A DNA stretch of 48,417 bases from Actinomadura darangshiensis. GTDB taxonomy: Bacteria > Actinomycetota > Actinomycetes > Streptosporangiales > Streptosporangiaceae. Where the stretch lies: positions 1 to 48,417 of the forward strand of contig NZ_SMKY01000035.1 of the NCBI RefSeq assembly GCF_004349235.1, written 5' to 3'. Positions 1 through 8,862 of this stretch are shown here, piece by piece (position 1 is the stretch's first letter; every line of letters starts with the position of its first letter). Both the position numbers and the translations under genes were made by a program. The notes beneath the pieces were generated by a model. That model saw nothing but the letters and a program-made list of their open reading frames with translations. It made no database searches and was not told the origin of the DNA.

Positions 1-1182
1 CCCTACACCGGCCTGGGGGCGCGGCTGCGTGAGGCTGGCCACGAGGTCGCCATCGCGGCGCACGAGCCGCTGGGCGGGCTGGTGGGTGAGCGGGGGCTGG
101 AGTTCCGTGCGCTGCCGATGGATCTGCGGGACGAGTTGACGTCGGCGAAGGGCGGTCGTGCGCTGGGCACGTCCCCGCTGGCGACGGCGCGGTTCGCCCG
201 GATGTACGCCGCGCACTGGTCCGACATGGCGGACGCGACCCTGGAGGCGGCCAAGGGCGCCGACCTGCTGCTGCTGTCGGCGATGGGCTGGCTCGGCATC
301 CACGTGGCCGAGGGGCTGGGCATCCCCAGCATGGGCGTCTACCTTCAGCCGCTGGACCCGACTCGCGCTTTCCCGCCGGCGATGATCGGCACCCGCTCGC
401 TCGGCGGCCCCGGCAACCGTGCCGCCGCCAAGGCGTTGCGCGTCGCGGGTCAGTTCCCGTTCCGCAAGGTGGTCAAGGACCTGCGCGAGCGGCTGGATCT
501 GCCGCCGATCGGCCCGGCGGCGCTGTTCCGGCGTCTGGACCGGACGCACTGGCCCGTCCAGTACGGGTTCAGCCCGACGGTGGTGCCCCGGCCCGCCGAC
601 TGGCCGCGGAACCGGGACGTCGCCGGGTACTGGTGGCCCGAGCCGGTCGCCGGATGGCGGCCGCCCGGCGACCTGGTCGAGTTCGTCGAGTCGGGGCCGC
701 CGCCGGTGTTCGTCGGGTTCGGCAGCATGAACGTCGGGGACGGGACGCGGCTGGGCGAGCGGGTCGCCGACGGGCTGCGGCGTGCCGGGGTGCGCGGGGT
801 GGTCCAGGCCGGATGGGGGGACCTGGCCGCCGGCGCGGGCGAGGACATCCTGCCGGTCGGGGACGTCCCGCACGAGTGGCTGTTCCCGCGTATGGCGGCG
901 GTCGTCCACCACGGCGGCGCCGGGACGACGGCGGCGGGGCTGCGCGCGGGGGTCCCGACGATCACCGTGCCGGTGGCCGCCGACCAGCCGTTCTGGGCGT
1001 CCAGGGTGACCGCGCTCGGCGCCGGACCCAAGCCGATCCCCTTGCGCCGCCTCAGCGCCGACATCCTCGCCGCGGCGATCGGCGAGACCGCCGCCCATCG
1101 CGAACGCGCCCGCGAGATCGCGGGCCGCATCGCCGGAGAGGACGGCGCCGCCCCCGTACTCGAAGCCATCGCCCGCCTCTGA
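1..1182 (+). CDS. GT1-family (GT-B fold) glycosyltransferase, 5'-truncated by window edge
   Basis: The reading frame is open from the first base, so the true start lies outside; 393 residues are visible and about 20-25 N-terminal residues are probably missing. The first visible residues (PYTGLGARLREAGHEV) correspond to the end of the first Rossmann strand and helix of the acceptor-binding domain. The nucleotide-sugar-binding signature of the UGT/MGT family is clear at visible residues 303-310 (HHGGAGTT), followed by the AGVPTITVP and DQPFWA segments that hold the sugar. Such enzymes move a sugar from a UDP- or dTDP-sugar to a small lipophilic acceptor (sterol, macrolide, aglycone) in the cytoplasm. 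The acceptor cannot be told from the sequence. No biosynthetic partner is visible, as the next feature is a broken ATPase on the other strand. Confidence 0.85.
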   Translation, partial: PYTGLGARLREAGHEVAIAAHEPLGGLVGERGLEFRALPMDLRDELTSAKGGRALGTSPLATARFARMYAAHWSDMADATLEAAKGADLLLLSAMGWLGIHVAEGLGIPSMGVYLQPLDPTRAFPPAMIGTRSLGGPGNRAAAKALRVAGQFPFRKVVKDLRERLDLPPIGPAALFRRLDRTHWPVQYGFSPTVVPRPADWPRNRDVAGYWWPEPVAGWRPPGDLVEFVESGPPPVFVGFGSMNVGDGTRLGERVADGLRRAGVRGVVQAGWGDLAAGAGEDILPVGDVPHEWLFPRMAAVVHHGGAGTTAAGLRAGVPTITVPVAADQPFWASRVTALGAGPKPIPLRRLSADILAAAIGETAAHRERAREIAGRIAGEDGAAPVLEAIARL

Positions 1183-1265
1183 CCTCGGTGCTGGGTCCGC
1201 GGACTCCACCGAACGGAATCGGGTGCTTGAGCACGCGAACCGTATGGCGACCCCGTGGTTCGGTG

Positions 1266-1917
1266 TCAATTCCGAGTACTACGAGGGCCTCTGCACGGAG
1301 GGCGCTCCGCGGCATCCGGATCCATCTGGACGACCTGGACCCTAGCCGCCCCGCGAGGCAGGACCTTCGCGTTCGGAGTCGTCACCAGCCGGGTGCACGG
1401 ACCGGTGCCGCCGAGGAACGGGGTGAGCTGCCCCTCGTCCCACACGTCATCGATCACCAGCAGGGTCGGCCGCCGGCCGGCGAGAACCTGCCCGAGCTGC
1501 GGCCCGGCCCGCTCGGGGTCACTGGTCGGCACCGGGACACCGACGAGCCTGGCGGTCAGCGTCCCGATCAGCTCGGGCGAGATCGACCCCGCGCTGATCT
1601 CGCCCGACCGTCGTCCGCACCACCCCGCCCCGGTACCGGCGCCGCACATCCGGATGCCGGGCCACCTCACGGGCGAGCATGGTCTTCCCGAAACCGCCCG
1701 CTCCCTGCAGGCCCGTGGTGAACGCCACGGTCGTCCCGCGCCCCACCCGCAGAAGCTCGGCCACCGCGAGGGCGAGCTCCCTGCGCGGCACCCACCCAGC
1801 GTCCTGCGCTGGGACGTCAAAGGGCGCCGCATGACGCCGCTCGCCTCCGCCGGCGACGAACTCGGTGGCCAGTCCCAGCACCACCAGCGGCGGTGCGAGC
1901 GTGTGCCAGATCCTCAT
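1266..1917 (-). pseudogene. NB-ARC (STAND) ATPase remnant, frameshifted and truncated
   Basis: A minus-strand frame starting with ATG at 1917 reads as the entry to an NB-ARC ATPase: the pre-P-loop segment DAGWVPRRELALAVAELL and then the P-loop GAGGFGKTMLA. Around 1597-1607 the homologous reading jumps to a second frame, which continues with ISPELIGTLTARLVG, the Walker B block LLVIDDVWDEGQL and the RLVTTPNAKVLP segment, and then stops near 1266. The GxP module, winged helix and all sensor repeats (TPR or WD) expected after this are absent. NB-ARC proteins are nucleotide-dependent switches of signalling and defence. One frameshift plus loss of the C-terminal half makes this copy almost surely inactive. 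A sequencing error could explain the shift but not the early end. Confidence 0.7.
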
Positions 1918-2200
1918 GCTGACGCCCGGAACGCGTGCGTGATCTGGCCATCTCATCGCGGAGGCCGCCGGTCGAGGACGGCGATCCCAACCGGGTCTGT
2001 CGCACGCGAGCGACCTCGCGAATCGATAGGGCCCCATCCGGCTCTCGTCAGGGCGCGTGGGGGATCTTGGCGGCCTGACCTGCTGCGGGGGCGATGGGCA
2101 CTGCCGCAGGACGCGCTTCCGGTGGGCCCGTGGCGGCACGAAGGAGCGCCGACGGGCCAGGAGGCGCACAGAACATGGGGCATTTCGGCCACCAGCTCTA

Positions 2201-4258
2201 TTACTCATGCCAATAGCGGTCTATGAAGCTGCCCACCTCCAATGCGAATCGACGCGGATGTTCGTTGAGTCTGTATTCAGAGAACGCCTCCGCGACCGCT
2301 TCATCAAGCGACTCCTCGCCATATTGCGACGATTTTGACCGAATCAATGACCGCCAGGAGGCGTGATTCTCGAACGGGACCACTCTTCCCATTTCCCGCA
2401 TCAGGAAGACGGCCACATATGTACCTTCGCTATCCAAGTCCACATAGAAGGGAACATGCGGATAGAGCGTCTCATTCAAAAGTTGCGCAAACTTGGACGC
2501 AATTGTCGGATCATTCATTATTTCCTGCAAGAATTGATGTCCAAGTTCGTGATTAAAGGTAGCTTCAACCATACCTCCGGAAGTGCGGACGTTCCAACCG
2601 GAAAGCTCCATTTCAAGGCCGAAGTCCCAAGACTTGATTCGATCGATATATGCCTGGGCGGAAAAGAATATTCCTCGATGCTCTCCGGGCGGCATACTCA
2701 TGGCCAGACCGCCTCCCTCCAGTAGGGGAAAATTCTTCGAGAAATTCAGTGATCGAATGAAGCTCAATTTCGGCCAAATGCTGGGATATTCGGCGACCAG
2801 CGGCCTGAGGGCACGATTGATCTCGCGAACGACCCCTGGGTCAATCGGATAGGTGGTGAGGTCGATGACCGGCGCATCGCTGCCGAACCGGGCCAGGATC
2901 GTACGGGTCTCAAGGTCGGCGTCCATCAACTGTGCGATGCGCCAGCCGGGCCAATCCGAAAGGCTCTGCCTCCCGATCTCGGCGTCCCTGAGTCCGGATC
3001 CTCCCGCGCCAAATGGCTCGATGGCAGGCGCGCTCCTGGCAGTTTCCGGCAGGGCACCGGTGGTCCCGAGCTGGGCGGGATCGTCCAGCCCGGCCTGGTG
3101 GTCCAGCATCGTTCCCTTGTCGGGGATGTGGATGTCCGGGAATACGAAACGCGGAGCCGGTCCCGGCGGCAGCAGCGCCCCCGCTTCAAAAATCTCCGGG
3201 GACAACGTCCGTAGATCCTTCAAACCCTTGCTGAGCCTGGATACTCCCATCGCACCGCCTGCCAGCAGCGTCCCGACGTTCACTATCCCGCTGGCAATCA
3301 CATAACCGGGCCGGTCGTCCCACTCCTGCCACGGGACCAGCGCGTTCGCGATCTGCTTTGAGAAGTTCTTGCCGTTGTGCCATCGCTCCCCCCAACTCAG
3401 ATCCGTCCGGCGATGGCCGTTCTCGTCGATCTCCCCTGCGAACCCTCTCTCCAACCTGCCGATATCATGAAGCATCCTCGACCAGTTGCCTGACACCCGG
3501 TCCCACCACTGGCCGCCGGTCCCCGCACTTCCCCAGCTTTCCTCATCGCCGTAGACATGCGCCCCGATCAAATCGCCCCCGAAAGTGACGGCCATGAGGG
3601 CGAAATCGTGGCCGAAGTCCCCGACGTCCTGATACCAGGGCTTGTCATGCTCCTGCGGCGCGCCCCACGGCGTCTTGACGTCCTTGGGCGGCTCGCCCCA
3701 TCCGTACGCCCGGTCCCCAGGACGCTTCAAGACCGCATCCAGCGGAACGAAATGCGTGCCGCCGAACAGTGCGGTGATCTTGTTCGCGCAGACCCGCTCG
3801 GCTTCCTGGTACTGCGTCAGCGCCGCCAGCGCCCCATCGTTCAGCCGGTTGTTCTCCACAACCCAATCACCGTTGTCGCGCCAATCGCCGAAATCCCCAT
3901 CCCAGTCACCGTCGACCTTTGCACGGAAATCACGTGCCGCCGCCCGCATGCCATGCAACCGCGACACGATCGGGCGAACCTCGTCTATGAAAGCCAGTAG
4001 CGCGCCCCCCACGGCCGCCAACTCGTCCTCGATCGCCCGGCCATGCGCCGCCACCGGTCCGGTCGCCCGCAACAGCACCGCGGACTCCGGTGCCTTGTAG
4101 GACCCCGCCAGCGCCTGCCACGCCGCGTCCACGTCATGCCCCAGCCGCCCGACACCGCGGCCGTCCTTCTTCAACGCCGCAGCCACGACCTCCAGATCAC
4201 CCAGCCGAACGGGCGGGGCCGGCATCGCCTCCGGATCGACCAACCCCTCGGACACCAC
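2201..4258 (-). CDS. Polymorphic T7SS toxin with C-terminal HExxH metallopeptidase
   Basis: This 685-residue protein has a modular build. The N-terminal ~200 residues form a helical WXG100-like export module (motif AWQALAG near residue 48) shared with the proteins at 15544-17994 and 18511-20163. A linker with PWYQDVGDF and the conserved VPWQEWDDRPGYVIASG follows. The last ~200 residues are unrelated to the other two proteins. They hold HELGH at 570-574 and a downstream acidic helix DEAVAEAFSEY at 652-662, the layout of a gluzincin zinc peptidase where two His and a Glu bind zinc and the Glu of HExxH is the base. The C-terminal part is richer in A+T than the N-terminal part, which suggests domain swapping. 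GTG start at 4258 (a second GTG follows in frame). No immunity gene is evident downstream. Target unknown. Confidence 0.8.
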   Translation of the reverse strand: MVSEGLVDPEAMPAPPVRLGDLEVVAAALKKDGRGVGRLGHDVDAAWQALAGSYKAPESAVLLRATGPVAAHGRAIEDELAAVGGALLAFIDEVRPIVSRLHGMRAAARDFRAKVDGDWDGDFGDWRDNGDWVVENNRLNDGALAALTQYQEAERVCANKITALFGGTHFVPLDAVLKRPGDRAYGWGEPPKDVKTPWGAPQEHDKPWYQDVGDFGHDFALMAVTFGGDLIGAHVYGDEESWGSAGTGGQWWDRVSGNWSRMLHDIGRLERGFAGEIDENGHRRTDLSWGERWHNGKNFSKQIANALVPWQEWDDRPGYVIASGIVNVGTLLAGGAMGVSRLSKGLKDLRTLSPEIFEAGALLPPGPAPRFVFPDIHIPDKGTMLDHQAGLDDPAQLGTTGALPETARSAPAIEPFGAGGSGLRDAEIGRQSLSDWPGWRIAQLMDADLETRTILARFGSDAPVIDLTTYPIDPGVVREINRALRPLVAEYPSIWPKLSFIRSLNFSKNFPLLEGGGLAMSMPPGEHRGIFFSAQAYIDRIKSWDFGLEMELSGWNVRTSGGMVEATFNHELGHQFLQEIMNDPTIASKFAQLLNETLYPHVPFYVDLDSEGTYVAVFLMREMGRVVPFENHASWRSLIRSKSSQYGEESLDEAVAEAFSEYRLNEHPRRFALEVGSFIDRYWHE

Positions 4259-4658
4259 ACCACCCCCACCGGCAGTTCACCGCGCGACACGCGTACGGTC
4301 CGCATGACGCCGCAGATCACCGACCATCTTGATCAGCCCGTCGTCCACCCCCGCAACGAGCGGCACGAGGACCCCGGCGGCCATCCGACACCGCATGCGT
4401 GCTGCGCAACCGGCCATTCCGTGGCACCTCCGCCGACCCGCGGCCACCAGTGCCGCCCGCACCTGGATCAACCGGCTCGCGCGTCATCGCCTCAACCGTC
4501 CGGCGACGCCCTCGCTCGTCGACCTCTCGCCAGTGGCCCCCGCCCGTACTCCGCGCCGGCCGACCAGGTGGCCGCACTGGCACCCGGGCTTCGGCTCGCT
4601 TCGGGGAAGGCGGTCTCGGCATGCGCGGCTGCCGCCGGCGGCCGGGGCCGCTCGACCG
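4259..4658. other. 400-bp gap with no convincing gene
   Basis: This stretch lies upstream of the metallopeptidase toxin and downstream of the O-methyltransferase stop. It is GC-rich with many overlapping short frames. The only faintly protein-like one is on the minus strand at 4277-4471, ending in GVDDGLIKMVGDLRRHADRT. By position it could be what is left of a small Esx or DUF6507-like partner gene, as found in front of the toxin at 18511-20163, but no motif supports this. The toxin promoter is expected here, yet no clear -35/-10 pair was seen. Confidence 0.4.
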
Positions 4659-5717
4659 TCACTGCGTCGCCACGGCTTCGATCATGCTCAGTGGTGTCGG
4701 ATGCAGGGCCTCCACACGGGTCACGCGCAGGCCGGCCTCATCTAGGAGCGCCGTGTATTCGTCCTGGTCGCGCTCCCGCCCGCCGCTGAAGACCGCCATC
4801 ATGCGTATGTCCAGGTCGAACCCGAAATGGGGACGGCACTCCCCGGGAAGCAGTACATCGAGTGCCAGGAGCCGGCTGTCGGGGCGCATGGCCGCGCGTA
4901 CTTGACGCAGAACCCGTACGGCGTCCTCACGGCCATGGTTGTGGACGATGTTCGCCAGCAGATACAGATCGGAGCCCTCGGGCACCGAGTCGAAGTAGTC
5001 TCCCGCGACGAAACGGCATCGGTCCGTCAGGCCCCGGTCCGCAAGGAACTGCTCGGCCCTCTGCGCGACCTCTTTGAGGTCGAGGACGGTGCCCTGCACC
5101 TCGGGGTAAGCGTCCATAAGAGTGGACAGCACGAGGCCGACCCCGCCTCCGACGTCCGTGACCGTCCGGATGCCGCTGAACTCGTACTGCCTTGTCAAGG
5201 CGGCCGCGGCGTCCTTGGAGCGCGACACCATGAAGGCGTCGAAATCGTGCCCGGCCTCCGGGTTGTGCTCCAGGTATCCGTACATCGAGCCGTACCGTTC
5301 GGCGAAGGGGGACACACCCGTGCGGACCGCTTCGGTCACCCCGGTCATGGCGTTCCATGATCCTGGCTCTCCTGCCGAGAGGACCGCCCACCGCATGGAA
5401 CCGGGGATGTCGGAGTACAGCGTGGCCCCTTGCCCGGTCAGCGCGTAGGCGTCGCCGACGGCTTCGAGGAAGCCCATGGCGGCCAATGCGCGCAGCAGGC
5501 GGGTGAGCTGGTCCTGCCGGGCCCCGCAGCTCGTCGCGAGTTCCGCGGGCGTGCGGGGGCCTTCGTTCAGCCGTCCGGCCAGGTCGAGCCGGGCCATGGT
5601 GTACAGCGCACTGAACCGGTAGACGCCCTGGACCATCTTCCACACGGCCGCCCGGGAGTCACCGCTCGCGACCATCAGTGGCGGCTGGGACGAGATGCTC
5701 GCGTCCGGTAGAGCCAT
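4659..5717 (-). CDS. SAM-dependent O-methyltransferase (acetylserotonin/hydroxyneurosporene type)
   Basis: A 352-residue class I methyltransferase of the O-methyltransferase-2 family common in natural-product pathways. It has the usual N-terminal winged-helix dimerisation domain (about residues 25-100, including GRLNEGPRTPAELATSCG), then the SAM-binding motif DVGGGVGL at 188-195, the acidic ribose-binding end of strand 2 (VLDLKEVA), GDYFDSVPEGSDLYLL, and the catalytic His at 259 in NIVHNHG. It would move a methyl group from SAM to a phenolic or enolic hydroxyl. The start is ATG at 5717, preceded by AGGAG. It is the last gene of an operon with the ABC transport genes, 15 bp after the permease stop, so it may modify the compound moved by that transporter (inference). 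The substrate is unknown. Confidence 0.85.
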   Translation of the reverse strand: MALPDASISSQPPLMVASGDSRAAVWKMVQGVYRFSALYTMARLDLAGRLNEGPRTPAELATSCGARQDQLTRLLRALAAMGFLEAVGDAYALTGQGATLYSDIPGSMRWAVLSAGEPGSWNAMTGVTEAVRTGVSPFAERYGSMYGYLEHNPEAGHDFDAFMVSRSKDAAAALTRQYEFSGIRTVTDVGGGVGLVLSTLMDAYPEVQGTVLDLKEVAQRAEQFLADRGLTDRCRFVAGDYFDSVPEGSDLYLLANIVHNHGREDAVRVLRQVRAAMRPDSRLLALDVLLPGECRPHFGFDLDIRMMAVFSGGRERDQDEYTALLDEAGLRVTRVEALHPTPLSMIEAVATQ

Positions 5718-5732
5718 ATCTCTTTCTCCTGT

Positions 5733-6671
5733 TCATGACGGGGGTCGGCGGTTGTGACGGCGTGCGGCCCGGTGGTTCCGCTGCGTCCGGCCGTGTGGGG
5801 CGAGGACGCGGCGTTCCACGGCTAGCAGAGCGGTGTTGAGCGCGAGCCCAAGCAGGCCCAGGACGACGATCCCGGCCCACATGGCGGGGATGTCGTAGGT
5901 GCGCTGGGGCTCCAGCAGCAGGGTGTAGCCGATCCCGTTGGTGGCGCCGCCCATGAGTTCGGAGACGACCATGAGGATCAGCGACAACGACAGGCTCAGC
6001 CGCAGGCCGGCGAAGATCTTGGGCAGGGCGGCGGGCAGGATGACGCCGGTCAGCCGCTGGAGCGCGGTCAGGCGGAACACCCGTGCGGTGTCCGCCTGCT
6101 CCGGCAGCACCGAGCGGGCGCCTTCGATCGCGGCCAGCAGGACGGGCCAGACCACCCCGAAGACGATCGTGGCGACCTGCATCTGGCTGCCGATGTTGAG
6201 CAGCGCGAGCCAGACCGGCAGCATCGCCGGGGGCGGCACGGCGCGGGCGAAATGGATGGCCGGTTCCAGGCAGTCGGCGAGGAATCGAAGGCGCCCGAGG
6301 AGGATGCCGACCGCGACACCGCAGGCGGCGGCCAGCAGCCAGGCGCCCAGCAGCCTGGCCAGGCTCGGCGGGATGTTGTCGATCGCCTGGTCGGTGAGCC
6401 AGGCCCGGGTGGGCGGTCCCGAGAACCACAGCTGCCGGAGCCTCCCGGCGATCTGCGAGGGCGGGGGGAAGTAGGTGTCGCCGATCAGACGTGCGACCAG
6501 TTCCCAGCCGATGACCGCGGCGATGATCGGCACCAGTCTCTCGGCCCCGGCCCGCAGGACGCCCTGGACGCGCCCCTTCTCCCGGCGGCCGCTCGGGTGA
6601 GCGCCCGTGCGGTGGTCCGCGCGCCCTGCCGGGAAGTGTTCTCCCATCGGCGTGCCGGCATGGTCCGTCAT
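5733..6671 (-). CDS. ABC transporter permease, SsuC/TauC-like (second permease)
   Basis: A 312-residue inner-membrane permease with about six hydrophobic helices and the BPD-transporter EAA loop near residues 205-220 (LPAALPKIFAGLRLSL), which normally docks on the ATPase. The family serves importers of sulfonates, taurine, nitrate, thiamine precursors or aromatic compounds. The first ~40 residues are hydrophilic and glycine/arginine-rich. ATG at 6671 overlaps the stop of the preceding permease gene by 4 bases, so the two are translationally coupled, as expected for a heterodimeric channel. No cognate ATPase gene is found in the operon. Confidence 0.85.
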   Translation of the reverse strand: MTDHAGTPMGEHFPAGRADHRTGAHPSGRREKGRVQGVLRAGAERLVPIIAAVIGWELVARLIGDTYFPPPSQIAGRLRQLWFSGPPTRAWLTDQAIDNIPPSLARLLGAWLLAAACGVAVGILLGRLRFLADCLEPAIHFARAVPPPAMLPVWLALLNIGSQMQVATIVFGVVWPVLLAAIEGARSVLPEQADTARVFRLTALQRLTGVILPAALPKIFAGLRLSLSLSLILMVVSELMGGATNGIGYTLLLEPQRTYDIPAMWAGIVVLGLLGLALNTALLAVERRVLAPHGRTQRNHRAARRHNRRPPS

Positions 6672-7453
6672 TCGGCGCCGGCCCCCTCATGCCATCGGAA
6701 CAGCCGCCGCTCGACACGGGTCAGCAGGCCGTCGACGACGACGCTGAGGCCCCCCATCCAGACGATCGTCGCCAGCACGACATCCGTCTGGCCGAAACCG
6801 CTGTTGAGGGAGATGAGCCAGGTGCCGATCCCGCTGCCCCCGCCTGCGAACAGCTCGGCGCTGATCGCCACGATCAGGCCGATGCCGGCCGCCACATGGA
6901 TGCCGGTGGCGATGAAGGGCGCCGCGCTGGGCAGGGCGACCCGCAAGATGATCGCCACGCGGCCGAAGCCGTAGGCGCGCAGGGTGTCGGTGGCGAGAGG
7001 ATCGACGTCGTGCAGGCCGTACATGGTGTGGACCAGGACGGGCCAGCCGGACGCGAAGGCGATGACCACCACGGTCATGCGGGTGTCGTCACCGACGATC
7101 AGCAAAGCGAGCGGGATCAGGGCCACCGCGGGGATCGGCCGCAGGAACTCCAGGACCGGACGGCTCGCGGCCTCCAGCCGGGGCAGGCTGCCCAGGGCCA
7201 GGCCCACCGGGACCGCCAGGGCGGCGGCGATGAACACCCCGGCTGCCCACATGCCCAGCGTGACCCCGGCCGCGCGCAGGAAGGCGAGATCGCCCGCCAG
7301 TTCCGCGGCCCGGACGAGCACCGTGGATGTCAGGGGGAGGACGGACCGGTCCACCAGCCCGGTCCGTCCAGCGGTCTCGGCGGCCGCCAGGAGCACGGCG
7401 ATGCCCACCGCGCCGGACACCCAGCGGCGGGCCCCGCGATGTCCGCCGATCAC
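6668..7453 (-). CDS. ABC transporter permease, SsuC/TauC-like (first permease)
   Basis: A 261-residue membrane protein with about six transmembrane helices. The EAA-type loop reads RVALPSAAPFIATGIHVAAG in the C-terminal half. It is a distant paralogue of the next permease in the operon. The first helix begins near residue 12 (VSGAVGIAVLLAAAETAG). Its ATG overlaps the stop of the binding-protein gene by 4 bases and its own stop overlaps the next ATG by 4, so all three genes are coupled. Family knowledge places it in nitrate/sulfonate/bicarbonate-type importers; the substrate cannot be inferred. Confidence 0.85.
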   Translation of the reverse strand: MIGGHRGARRWVSGAVGIAVLLAAAETAGRTGLVDRSVLPLTSTVLVRAAELAGDLAFLRAAGVTLGMWAAGVFIAAALAVPVGLALGSLPRLEAASRPVLEFLRPIPAVALIPLALLIVGDDTRMTVVVIAFASGWPVLVHTMYGLHDVDPLATDTLRAYGFGRVAIILRVALPSAAPFIATGIHVAAGIGLIVAISAELFAGGGSGIGTWLISLNSGFGQTDVVLATIVWMGGLSVVVDGLLTRVERRLFRWHEGAGAE

Positions 7454-8553
7454 TTCGCGATCGGCGGCGACACGATCATCGGCTTGACGTTCACCTTTTT
7501 CTTCACGAAGCCGTACTGCAACATCAGGTCGGCCACTCGCTGCAGCCGGATCGGGTTGAGCGTGGTGGGGTAGGCGCCCAACGTGATCAGCTGTGCGGTG
7601 TCGGGCGGGAGGCCCTTGACGTAGGTGGGAAGGATCTTGGCGACGGCCCCGCGGTCGCCGGCCGCCACTCGCTGCGCCTTGCCGATGGCCCGCTGGAACG
7701 CCGCCACGGTCTTGGGGTACTTCTGCGCGTAGTCGTCCAGGACACCCCAGCCCGCCATGGGGAAGTCGCTGGTCGGGCCGCCGGGCTCGGCGGTGTCCAG
7801 CAGGGTGCGCGCGCCCATGGACTTCTGCATCGCACTGATGAACGGGTCCGGCGTCCAGACGGCGTCCACCTGCTTTTTCTCCAGGGCCGCCGGCATCTGC
7901 GGGAAGGGCATCTCGACGTACGTCACGGAATCCGGTTCGACCCCGTAGGTGTCAAGTGTCGCGGTGATCATCAACTGCCCGACCGAATGCAGTGACGGAA
8001 TCGCGATCTTCTTTCCCTGCAGCCCCTTGGGGTCCTTGATGGACGACTTCGGGTTCACCAGCACGACGAAGGCACCCTTGCCGGCCTGGTAGGAGTCGGC
8101 GATGAGGTGCCAGTGCGCCGCCCCCTGGTCATCGGCGGCGAACGAGGCTACATAATTGTCCAAGGAGATGTCCAGCGCACCCGAGCGCAGCTTGGGCACC
8201 GCAAAGGAACTGGACTGCAAGATCTCAGTCTTCACGGTCAGGCCCTCGGCACGAAAAAAGCCCTTCTTTATCGCCATGAACAGCGGCGCGGCATCTGGAA
8301 TCGGAAGTACGCCGACCGAGATATGATCCTTCTCCAGGCCGTTCGCATTCGGTTCGGACGACGAGCCGCAGCCGGCGACCGCAAGAAATAGCAGGCTGAC
8401 CAGCCCGGCACCGAGTGAGCGTACTGCCGGACGAACCCGCGCCGAACCCGTGGGGAACGGTGAACGCCACCGGCGAGCTGCTACCGCCTGGTCTCGTTCG
8501 GACCCCCGCTGACGATCAGGCGGGAAGGCCGCGAGGCGGCTCTTGGATTTCAT
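7450..8553 (-). CDS. ABC transporter substrate-binding lipoprotein, SsuA/NMT1-like
   Basis: A 367-residue precursor with a long basic N-terminus (about 45 residues), a hydrophobic stretch and the lipobox LAVAGC with the lipidated Cys at 62. The mature part starts ISVGVLPIPDAAPLFMAIKKGFF, the hallmark start of the NMT1/THI5-like and SsuA-like periplasmic-binding fold that captures thiamine precursors, alkanesulfonates or similar small organic ions. Further typical blocks are KKIAIPSLHSVGQLMI and KKQVDAVWTPDPF. It is the first gene of the operon with two permeases and an O-methyltransferase. The start is ATG at 8553, only 38 bases from an array of 11-bp-spaced repeats that probably controls transcription. 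Confidence 0.85.
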   Translation of the reverse strand: MKSKSRLAAFPPDRQRGSERDQAVAARRWRSPFPTGSARVRPAVRSLGAGLVSLLFLAVAGCGSSSEPNANGLEKDHISVGVLPIPDAAPLFMAIKKGFFRAEGLTVKTEILQSSSFAVPKLRSGALDISLDNYVASFAADDQGAAHWHLIADSYQAGKGAFVVLVNPKSSIKDPKGLQGKKIAIPSLHSVGQLMITATLDTYGVEPDSVTYVEMPFPQMPAALEKKQVDAVWTPDPFISAMQKSMGARTLLDTAEPGGPTSDFPMAGWGVLDDYAQKYPKTVAAFQRAIGKAQRVAAGDRGAVAKILPTYVKGLPPDTAQLITLGAYPTTLNPIRLQRVADLMLQYGFVKKKVNVKPMIVSPPIAK

Positions 8554-8590
8554 GACGGAGATCTCATCGGAACACGCGACCAGAAATCAA

Positions 8591-8630
8591 CAGGCATTTA
8601 CTATGCATGAACTAGGCATGGACAAGGCAT
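8591..8630. promoter_or_regulatory. Four heptamers with 11-bp period in the divergent promoter region
   Basis: Within the 309-bp gap between the divergent ABC operon and the SDR gene, four heptamers follow each other with exactly 4 bases between them: CAGGCAT (8591), TATGCAT (8602), TAGGCAT (8613) and AAGGCAT (8624). A further TAGGCAT sits at 8644, two bases out of phase. One heptamer per helical turn on one face of DNA is the pattern known for operators of SARP and OmpR-type activators. The array ends 38 bp from the ATG of the binding-protein gene and 232 bp from the SDR start, so control of the ABC operon is the simplest reading. No clear -10 box was seen. The rest of the gap holds no gene. 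Confidence 0.6.
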
Positions 8631-8862
8631 CTTGGACGCCCACTAGGCATCGGCTCGCAACCGGGCCCCGGCCCGGATTTCACAGAAGTGCCCTCCGACC
8701 AGGTGCCCACGCCCTGGGCGAGCATGCGGAGAGATTCCCGGCAAAACTGCACGGAGGGCATCGCGCACCAAAAACCAGAAACGGTGGAAATATGGATCGA
8801 CCGGACGCCACAATGTGAACCTGATGAGGTGACCGTCCGTTCAGAATCAGAAGGAGTCGACA

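Noticed and set aside
1255..2226. Plus-strand frame of 323 codons over the NB-ARC remnant.
   Set aside because: The minus strand shows P-loop and Walker B blocks; the plus frame has only low-complexity Pro/Arg/Gly sequence.
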